This document shows, piece by piece, positions 1 to 5,029 of a DNA stretch of 9,646 nucleotides. Under the pieces are notes generated by a model. It was not told the DNA's origin. It saw only the letters and a program-made list of their open reading frames with translations, and did no database searches. How positions within the stretch are numbered: the stretch's first letter is position 1; each line of letters starts with the position of its first letter. This stretch comes from Acholeplasmatales bacterium DTU056 (GTDB lineage Bacteria > Bacillota_I > Bacilli_A > ML615J-28 > CAG-698), in NCBI GenBank assembly GCA_001512985.1, contig LFRX01000029.1, positions 73,628-83,273 on the forward strand, written 5' to 3'. The translations under genes and the position numbers were made by a program.

Positions 1-2133
1 TTGACGAGCTTATTTGATGTCGGGTTAAATTTATTTATCCCAATTGTTAGTTTTTTAGTATTTGTTAATTATAAGAATTTACCACTTATAATGGTAGTAT
101 CATTTATTTCTTTATTCCTTTTTAATCAACAAGCCCTAATTGTTTACTTAGTTTTTATTGGGATGTTAAGTTTATATGCATTAATTTTTAAGCACAAATC
201 TTATTATTTAAATATTGTTTTTGTATTATTAGCTAACTTAGTTACATCCTTAATAATATTTAAAATCAATAATTTAACAAATCTTTGGATCGTATGTATT
301 TATAGTTTAATTGGTGTAATATTATTTTGTTATTTTCAATTTAATTTAGAGGGTTCAATTTATAAACAAAATAAAATTCGCAATTTTACTTATATTGAAT
401 TTATAATGGCAATAATTTCAGTCTTCGGCGCAAGCAAAGTTACAATTAAAGGTGTTAATATTGCCTTATTTGTTAGTATCTTTTTTTGTATGTATTTTTC
501 TCAAAGTAAAAATGAAATTCATTCATTATTCTTTTCGATTATCACCATGTTTTTATTAAGATTTGTATTTGAAATTCAAGAAAGTATTATTATTCCATTT
601 GTCAGTGCATTTTACATGTTTCCAGGAATTTATTCAGCAGTTACCTTAATTAGTTTTTGTTTGCTTGCTTATCTTGGACAATTTGAGATCTTTGCTTCAG
701 AAATTTTACAAGGTGTTGTGTTTGTGGCAATATTCTTTGAATTAGTAAAATGGTCATTAATTAGTTTTGATCGACATGGTGAAACTATTGGAATAAATAT
801 CTACGATAATTTAGTTGAATTATTAAATAATGAATTAATTGGTTTTGCCTCATTTTTAGATTTTTATGCCAAAGAGTTTGCAATGAGTAAAGAGTATGAA
901 GAAAAACTTCATGAAGGAATCAATTATTTAAAACAGAACTATTGTAACAATTGTTATATAAAAAACCAATGCTTGTCAACAAATCAATCTTTACTATATG
1001 TCTATTATAAAACCCTAATTTTTTATTCAACTCGACCTGATATTGAAACAATTCAACCAAAAATTAGTAATATAATAAAAAACTGTCCGCATTTTTCTAA
1101 CATGCGTAAAAGTAGTTTATTGATTAATGAAAAGTTAAATATTACTAAAACAGGATATAAGAACGATGCTTTAGTAGCTCAAATTAATGGGATATCAAAT
1201 ATTTTAAAACAGTATTCGGTAGACTTTACTACGAAAAAAGAAATAGATTATCAAGTTTTTAGTAATTTAAAAAAATCGCTAACAGATTATGGGTTTGATG
1301 TAACGCTATTTAATTGTAAAAGAAGTTTTGTTCGTGACTTTTTAATTGAAGTTGGTATTCGAGGAATAGTGTTTATTGATGTAAAAGATATTATTGAAAA
1401 AATTGCTAGTGTAAATTTAAAAACTCCGGCTAGTGCCATTTTTAATAAGACAAGCCGGAATCGCGTTTATTTTAATATCGTACCTAAAATTAAATATGAA
1501 GTAGAGTACGGATATGGTTCAATTGCTCAGGAGGGGAATAGTATTTGTGGGGATAATTTCTTGATTAAGGAATTAGATACAGCAAGAATAATCGCTGCAA
1601 TTAGCGATGGGATGGGGAAAGGCTATTTAGCCTATCAAGAAAGTAAAAATACATTAATGCTAATTGATGAAATTACAAATAGTCATCTTGACTCTTCAAC
1701 TGCATTACAAATTATCAATACCTTTTTTGCCATACAAGACTATCAAGAACGGTATAGTACACTTGATTATTTAGAAATTAATCGAACAACAGGAGAAATG
1801 TTTTTATATAAATTAGGAGGGGCAACAACTTTAATTGTTCATCAGGATGGGCAAAGTACTGAAATAAAAAATAAAACTTTACCAATTGGTCTTGAAGAGT
1901 TAGTTAGTACAGAAACAATGCAATTAGCAGATCAAGATTTAATAATTTTAGCAAGTGACGGCATTTTCGATAATAGTTATAATCAGAGCGAATTAAAGAC
2001 TTTAATTACTAATATTAAGCATCTTCCACCGCAAAAAATTGCTTATGAGATATTAAATTATACATTAAAAAATAGTAATAAACGTGCTGATGATTTAAGT
2101 ATTATTGCTTTAAAAGTTAGTTTAGTTGCTTAA
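1..2133 (+). CDS. spoIIE: SpoIIE-like membrane serine phosphatase (PP2C family), 5' end uncertain
   Basis: In spore formers SpoIIE is a membrane phosphatase that dephosphorylates the anti-anti-sigma factor SpoIIAA, activating sigma F in the forespore. The frame is open from base 1. The TTG at base 1 could be a start, but the gene more likely continues upstream, since B. subtilis SpoIIE is about 827 residues against 710 here. Residues 1 to about 255 are a run of hydrophobic helices. A cytoplasmic middle part holds Cys315, Cys318, Cys324 and Cys362 (CX2CX5C plus one). The PP2C domain covers about 500-710 with its metal-binding aspartates in place: GD at 517-518, ISDGMG at 534-539, SDGIFD at 652-657 and DD at 697-698. 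STLDYLEI and LPIGLEE also match the family. No terminator follows; the end overlaps the convergent rhodanese gene by 12 bp. The family call is firm; the sporulation role is inferred from it. Confidence 0.9.
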   Translation: MTSLFDVGLNLFIPIVSFLVFVNYKNLPLIMVVSFISLFLFNQQALIVYLVFIGMLSLYALIFKHKSYYLNIVFVLLANLVTSLIIFKINNLTNLWIVCIYSLIGVILFCYFQFNLEGSIYKQNKIRNFTYIEFIMAIISVFGASKVTIKGVNIALFVSIFFCMYFSQSKNEIHSLFFSIITMFLLRFVFEIQESIIIPFVSAFYMFPGIYSAVTLISFCLLAYLGQFEIFASEILQGVVFVAIFFELVKWSLISFDRHGETIGINIYDNLVELLNNELIGFASFLDFYAKEFAMSKEYEEKLHEGINYLKQNYCNNCYIKNQCLSTNQSLLYVYYKTLIFYSTRPDIETIQPKISNIIKNCPHFSNMRKSSLLINEKLNITKTGYKNDALVAQINGISNILKQYSVDFTTKKEIDYQVFSNLKKSLTDYGFDVTLFNCKRSFVRDFLIEVGIRGIVFIDVKDIIEKIASVNLKTPASAIFNKTSRNRVYFNIVPKIKYEVEYGYGSIAQEGNSICGDNFLIKELDTARIIAAISDGMGKGYLAYQESKNTLMLIDEITNSHLDSSTALQIINTFFAIQDYQERYSTLDYLEINRTTGEMFLYKLGGATTLIVHQDGQSTEIKNKTLPIGLEELVSTETMQLADQDLIILASDGIFDNSYNQSELKTLITNIKHLPPQKIAYEILNYTLKNSNKRADDLSIIALKVSLVA

Positions 2134-2427
2134 AGCCAATGGTCCCTTATATTTATGTATTCCGCCCTTTACATGATAAGCATTAAAGTTAAGTGAATTT
2201 AGTAGTCTAACGATTTTTTTGCTTTCATTTCCATATTCACAAATTATTAGGTAATGATAATTTTTATTTAAATACTTTAAAGCTACATTGATTAAAGAAT
2301 TAACAGGAATATTATAAGAATTTGGAAAATGTCCTTGTTCATATAGATAGGGGGAGCGAATATCGATTAAGTAATAGTTTTCTTGTTGTAAGAGCTTGGG
2401 TACTTTTTTGATAGAAATTTTCTTCAT
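2122..2427 (-). CDS. single-domain rhodanese-like protein
   Basis: A 101-residue protein consisting of one rhodanese domain. These domains carry sulfur as a persulfide on an active-site cysteine. D22 and R24 (IDIRSPYLYEQGHFP) and the GH at 32-33 fit the conserved N-terminal motif. C63 in CEYGNES fits the catalytic C-X2-G-X-x-S loop, and KGG near the C-terminus fits the family ending. There is no signal peptide or membrane segment, so it is probably cytoplasmic. The ATG at 2427 is chosen because AAGGTGA lies just upstream with good spacing. A GTG three codons further upstream (2436) overlaps that ribosome-binding site and is rejected. The sulfur acceptor cannot be told from sequence. It is divergent from the HTH regulator at 2539, with near-identical start regions, so the two may be co-regulated. 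Confidence 0.85.
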   Translation of the reverse strand: MKKISIKKVPKLLQQENYYLIDIRSPYLYEQGHFPNSYNIPVNSLINVALKYLNKNYHYLIICEYGNESKKIVRLLNSLNFNAYHVKGGIHKYKGPLALSN

Positions 2428-2444
2428 AGGAATCACCTTAATAT

Positions 2445-2476
2445 ATTGTATGCATTACCTTGGTAAGGTATAACAA
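2445..2476 (-). promoter_or_regulatory. putative promoter of the rhodanese gene, long spacer
   Basis: Read on the minus strand, TTGTTA (2476-2471) and TACAAT (2450-2445) are separated by 20 bp. This spacer is too long for good unaided sigma-A recognition, and it contains the palindrome at 2456-2470. The predicted start of transcription falls on the ribosome-binding site, so the leader would be only about 10 bases. Confidence 0.45.
2456..2470. promoter_or_regulatory. palindromic candidate operator
   Basis: TACCTT-GGT-AAGGTA is a perfect 6-bp inverted repeat around a 3-bp centre. It sits wholly inside the 20-bp spacer of the predicted rhodanese promoter and upstream of the promoter for the divergent regulator gene. 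There is no following T-run, so it is not a terminator. A regulator binding here could act on both genes; the identity of that regulator is unknown. Confidence 0.45.
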
Positions 2477-2491
2477 ATCTATAAAGATAAT

Positions 2492-2521
2492 TTGCAATTA
2501 ATTCGAAAATTATAGTATAAT
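2492..2521 (+). promoter_or_regulatory. promoter of the HTH regulator gene
   Basis: TTGCAA (2492-2497) and a consensus TATAAT (2516-2521) are 18 bp apart. Transcription should start around 2527-2529, inside or next to the ribosome-binding site AAGGTGA, giving a leader of only about 10-12 bases before the ATG at 2539. Confidence 0.65.
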
Positions 2522-2538
2522 TATATAAGGTGATTCCT

Positions 2539-3294
2539 ATGATAACTAATCAAAATAATATTTATATTGATAAAAATAACAATTTGATTACGGTAAATGA
2601 TAATGAAATTGAGAATTTATTGGAAAAAGGCTATTTAAGAATAAATTTTTTATTTCAAAAATCAATTAAAAATTCATTTTTAGACGATTTATTTAATCAA
2701 GGAAAAGTCATTGAACCTTTTCGTTTTTTAATTATTCAATTAGAAAAATTATCACAAGATAATATTTTTGCCATTATCCATTCGATTGAAGAACTATGTG
2801 AAAAGATTGAAACCATATTAATAAATGATCATTTAGTCATTTTTTATTTTGATAAATATTTTTTTGACTTTAAAGATATTTTAGATCCAATTACAGATGA
2901 CTTAGCATTTGATTTTAAAATTTTTGAAGGATGTAAAATTACTAGTCGAGATGACTTTTTAACATTAATTCGTCTATATTTTTCTTACTTAGGCAAGTCT
3001 TTCTATCGTTATAGTTCAATAAGTGATTTAGTATTAAAAGTATATGAAAATAATCCTTTAAAAATTAAAGAGCTAAAACATATTATTTTAGCAGATATTA
3101 TAGAAGATCAACAATTGATTACTATAATCAAATCATTATTTGAAAACAATTTAAATATTACACAAAGTTCACAAGTTGTATATATGCATCGGAATACAAT
3201 TAACAATAAACTAGATATGATTAAGAGACTAACTGGATTAAATATTCAAAACTTTAAAGAAGCAGTCGCAATGTATTTACTATTAAATGCCTAA
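2539..3294 (+). CDS. transcriptional regulator with PucR/CdaR-type C-terminal HTH
   Basis: A 251-residue protein. Its last 60 residues (about 193-251) match the HTH found at the C-terminus of PucR and CdaR regulators: a helix ending in NNLNITQSSQ, then MHRNTINNKLDMIKRLTGLNI (HRNT at 217-220). The first 190 residues are charged and rich in Leu, Ile and Phe, show no domain I recognise, and may be a ligand or partner domain. No membrane segment is visible. The ATG at 2539 follows AAGGTGATT with good spacing; the in-frame GTG at 2530 lies inside that ribosome-binding site and is rejected. It precedes the sugar ATPase gene in the same direction, but that gene has its own promoter and an operator-like palindrome between, so a role in its control is an inference. 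The DNA-binding call is firm; ligand and targets are not known. Confidence 0.8.
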   Translation: MITNQNNIYIDKNNNLITVNDNEIENLLEKGYLRINFLFQKSIKNSFLDDLFNQGKVIEPFRFLIIQLEKLSQDNIFAIIHSIEELCEKIETILINDHLVIFYFDKYFFDFKDILDPITDDLAFDFKIFEGCKITSRDDFLTLIRLYFSYLGKSFYRYSSISDLVLKVYENNPLKIKELKHIILADIIEDQQLITIIKSLFENNLNITQSSQVVYMHRNTINNKLDMIKRLTGLNIQNFKEAVAMYLLLNA

Positions 3295-3302
3295 TTATTG
3301 TG

Positions 3303-3316
3303 CAATGTGCACATTG
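3303..3316. promoter_or_regulatory. 14-bp perfect palindrome, candidate operator of the ATPase gene
   Basis: CAATGTGCACATTG is a perfect palindrome starting 9 bases after the regulator's stop codon. Its right end overlaps the putative -35 box of the ATPase gene (TTGAAT, 3314-3319). There is no T-run after it, so it does not look like a terminator. It does not fit the CcpA cre consensus. The regulator encoded just upstream is the obvious candidate binder. Confidence 0.55.
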
Positions 3317-3341
3317 AATTATTAGATAAAAAAAGTATAAT
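3314..3341 (+). promoter_or_regulatory. promoter of the MsmX-type ATPase gene
   Basis: TTGAAT (3314-3319), a 16-bp spacer and a consensus TATAAT (3336-3341) lie 33 bases before the ATG at 3374. A strong ribosome-binding site (AGGAGG at 3361-3366) follows. The -35 box shares three bases with the palindrome, so a protein bound there would block RNA polymerase. Confidence 0.6.
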
Positions 3342-3373
3342 AAAGTTAATATTAATATTTAGGAGGAAAAGTA

Positions 3374-4513
3374 ATGGCAACAGTTACATTAAAAAACGTA
3401 AACAAAGTTTATCCTGGTGATGTTCACGCAGTTGTTGACTTTAACTTACACATTAAAGACAAAGAGTTTATCGTATTAGTAGGACCATCTGGTTGTGGAA
3501 AAACAACAACATTACGAATGATTGCCGGGCTTGAAGATATTACATCTGGTGTTTTAATGATTGATGACGAAGTCGTAAATGATGTTGCGCCAAAAGATCG
3601 TAATATCGCAATGGTATTCCAAAGCTATGCACTATATCCACATATGACAGTTTATGATAATATGGCTTTTGGATTAAAATTACGTAAATTCTCTCGAGAT
3701 GAAATTGATCGCCGCGTTAACCGTGCTGCTGAAATTTTAGGACTAAAACCTTATTTAAATCGTCGTCCAAAAGAATTATCTGGTGGACAAAGACAACGTG
3801 TTGCATTAGGTCGTGCAATCGTACGTGATGCTAAAGTATTCTTAATGGATGAGCCGTTATCTAACTTAGACGCGAAATTACGTGTCCAAACTCGTTCTGA
3901 AATTATTAAATTAACTGAGCAATTAGGAATCACAACTATTTACGTAACTCACGACCAAGTGGAAGCGATGACCATGGCTTCAAGAATCGTTGTTATGAAA
4001 GATGGCTACATCCAACAAGTTGGAACTCCAAAAGAAATTTATGATAATCCTGATAATATGTTTGTAGGTGGATTTATTGGAACACCTCCAATGAACTTTA
4101 TTGAAGGACGCGTTACAGCCAACGGATATTTTGAATGTGGAAACCATAAATTAGGAGTATCTCGTTTACGTGTACCAGAAGCAAAAGTTAAAATGTTAAA
4201 TGACTTACGATTCTTAGAAGAACCAATTATTTTAGGTATCAGACCTGAAGATATTCATGATGAATTTATCGTTCTAGATACATATAAAGAATCTAAAGTA
4301 AAAATTAAAGTAGATGTGGCCGAATTATTAGGGTCGGAAACATTAATTTATGCAACTTTACATGGTCAAGACCTTGTTGCAAAAATAAGTGCACGTGTAG
4401 ATATTCATATGGGCGATGAAGTCGAGCTAGCGTTTGATATGAATAAATGTCATTTCTTCGATCCACAAACAGAAAGAAGAATTACGCGAAATTATGTAAG
4501 GCCATCTAAATAA
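3374..4513 (+). CDS. msmX: sugar ABC transporter ATP-binding protein, MsmX/UgpC (MalK) type
   Basis: The 379-residue ATPase energises sugar uptake by ABC importers of the CUT1 (MalK/UgpC/MsmX) group on the inner face of the membrane. All ATPase motifs are intact: Walker A GPSGCGKTT (37-45), Q-loop Q83, signature LSGGQ (135-139), Walker B VFLMDE (155-160), D-loop SNLD (163-166) and switch H193. The C-terminal part (about 235-379), with GIRPEDI, is the OB-fold/TOBE regulatory domain typical of MalK relatives. No permease or binding-protein gene is nearby, which fits the shared multi-sugar ATPase MsmX of B. subtilis (about 365 residues) better than a dedicated partner. UgpC is the common automatic name. 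The start follows AGGAGG with 7-base spacing. Codon choice looks more optimised than in neighbouring regulators, suggesting strong expression. Confidence 0.92.
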   Translation: MATVTLKNVNKVYPGDVHAVVDFNLHIKDKEFIVLVGPSGCGKTTTLRMIAGLEDITSGVLMIDDEVVNDVAPKDRNIAMVFQSYALYPHMTVYDNMAFGLKLRKFSRDEIDRRVNRAAEILGLKPYLNRRPKELSGGQRQRVALGRAIVRDAKVFLMDEPLSNLDAKLRVQTRSEIIKLTEQLGITTIYVTHDQVEAMTMASRIVVMKDGYIQQVGTPKEIYDNPDNMFVGGFIGTPPMNFIEGRVTANGYFECGNHKLGVSRLRVPEAKVKMLNDLRFLEEPIILGIRPEDIHDEFIVLDTYKESKVKIKVDVAELLGSETLIYATLHGQDLVAKISARVDIHMGDEVELAFDMNKCHFFDPQTERRITRNYVRPSK

Positions 4514-4525
4514 GATGGCTTTTTT
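4501..4525 (+). terminator. intrinsic terminator overlapping the ATPase stop codon
   Basis: GCCATCT (4501-4507) pairs with AGATGGC (4513-4519) around a 5-base loop, followed by six T (4520-4525). The left arm is still coding and the TAA stop (4511-4513) sits in the loop and first stem base, so a terminating ribosome would cover the hairpin. Weak pairs of the preceding AAG with the T-run extend the stem. Confidence 0.85.
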
Positions 4526-4531
4526 CTTCAA

Positions 4532-4942
4532 ATGAATGATTTACTTTATATTGTTGATAAGCGATATAATTTAATAATTCATTATGAAGAATATCAAACG
4601 TTAGTCGATACTTCTTTAAAGAAATTTTTGAATGAATTATGTTTACAAGAATATACAACATTAGAGGGCCGAATTAAAGCTATTAAACATCTATTTAATT
4701 TCAAAAATAATCCCCCTCTTTATATTAATCAGCATATAATTCTTGTGAAAGTATTAACAAAAGATGATATTTATTGGATTAATGTATATAATATAGTTGA
4801 TATTGTAAAAGTTAATTCTTGCCAAACAAAAATAATTTTTAAAGATAATTCGACTTTACTAATTAACAAAAATAAAAATTCGGTTATAAAAAGTTTTAAA
4901 AAAGCAAGATTAATAATTAATCAGCAAAATTGTGATAAATAA
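4532..4942 (+). CDS. comK: short ComK-like competence transcription factor
   Basis: ComK is the master activator of DNA-uptake genes in Bacillus. From memory of B. subtilis ComK, the match runs along most of this 136-residue protein: LEGRIKA (44-50) with its AGRKAGT, NNPPLYIN (59-66) with HKPPIMVD, YWINVYNIVDI (81-91) with GWISHVHVKEF, and TKIIFKDNSTLLINKNKNS (99-117) with TEVTFSNGKTMELPISYNS, followed by a similar K/R-rich helix. It is shorter than B. subtilis ComK (192 residues), with a shorter N-terminus and no C-terminal tail. In B. subtilis that tail is involved in ComK multimerisation. The frame is intact. The ATG lies 7 bases after the T-run of the preceding terminator with no ribosome-binding site, and I see no promoter of its own, so expression may depend on read-through. 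No com genes are in the window. Whether it still drives competence is open. Confidence 0.7.
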   Translation: MNDLLYIVDKRYNLIIHYEEYQTLVDTSLKKFLNELCLQEYTTLEGRIKAIKHLFNFKNNPPLYINQHIILVKVLTKDDIYWINVYNIVDIVKVNSCQTKIIFKDNSTLLINKNKNSVIKSFKKARLIINQQNCDK

Positions 4943-4958
4943 AAACGATTTTATTATA

Positions 4959-4987
4959 TATACAAATTTTACAAAATATGCTATAAT
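4959..4987 (+). promoter_or_regulatory. extended -10 promoter of the VTT-pgk-HPr-tpiA unit
   Basis: TATACA (4959-4964), a 17-bp spacer and TATAAT (4982-4987) preceded by TGC, a perfect extended -10. It is the only good promoter between the ComK-like gene and the next gene. Transcription should start near 4994, about 35 bases before the ATG at 5030. Confidence 0.7.
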
Positions 4988-5029
4988 CATTTATGGATTC
5001 ATGAGTACTTTGATGAAAGAAGTGACTTA

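Larger units (their letters stand above)
2424..2542. repeat. 17-bp perfect inverted repeat flanking the divergent promoter region
   Basis: TAAGGTGATTCCTATGA reads forward at 2526-2542 and in reverse complement at 2424-2440, with 85 bp between the arms. Each arm holds the ribosome-binding site and ATG of one divergent gene. The symmetry continues outward from the arms: each -10 box ends exactly 4 bases before its arm (TATAAT at 2516-2521 on +, TACAAT at 2450-2445 on -). Direct reading; the purpose is unknown. Confidence 0.9.

Noticed and set aside
2494..2511. AATTAATT-centred near-palindrome in the spacer of the regulator promoter
   Set aside because: The flanking GC/CG pairs do not match and the rest is low-complexity A/T, so it is not distinguishable from background.
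3301..3330. Palindrome after the HTH regulator read as a transcription terminator
   Set aside because: The palindrome has no loop and no following T-run, and it overlaps a promoter. An operator is the better reading.
3751..3933. 60-codon minus-strand frame inside the sugar ATPase gene
   Set aside because: It lies opposite the conserved signature and Walker B region of the ATPase, so it is a shadow.
4941..4952. AAAA-ACGA-TTTT resembling half of a ComK box
   Set aside because: The spacing is four rather than five, only one copy is seen, and it lies after the ComK-like gene rather than at a fitting promoter position. A/T runs are common here.
4938..4955. AATAAAA / TTTTATT inverted repeat around ACGA at the end of the ComK-like gene
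   Set aside because: Seven A-T pairs only, with no G-C and no proper T-run. It is too weak to call a terminator and likely by chance in such AT-rich DNA.
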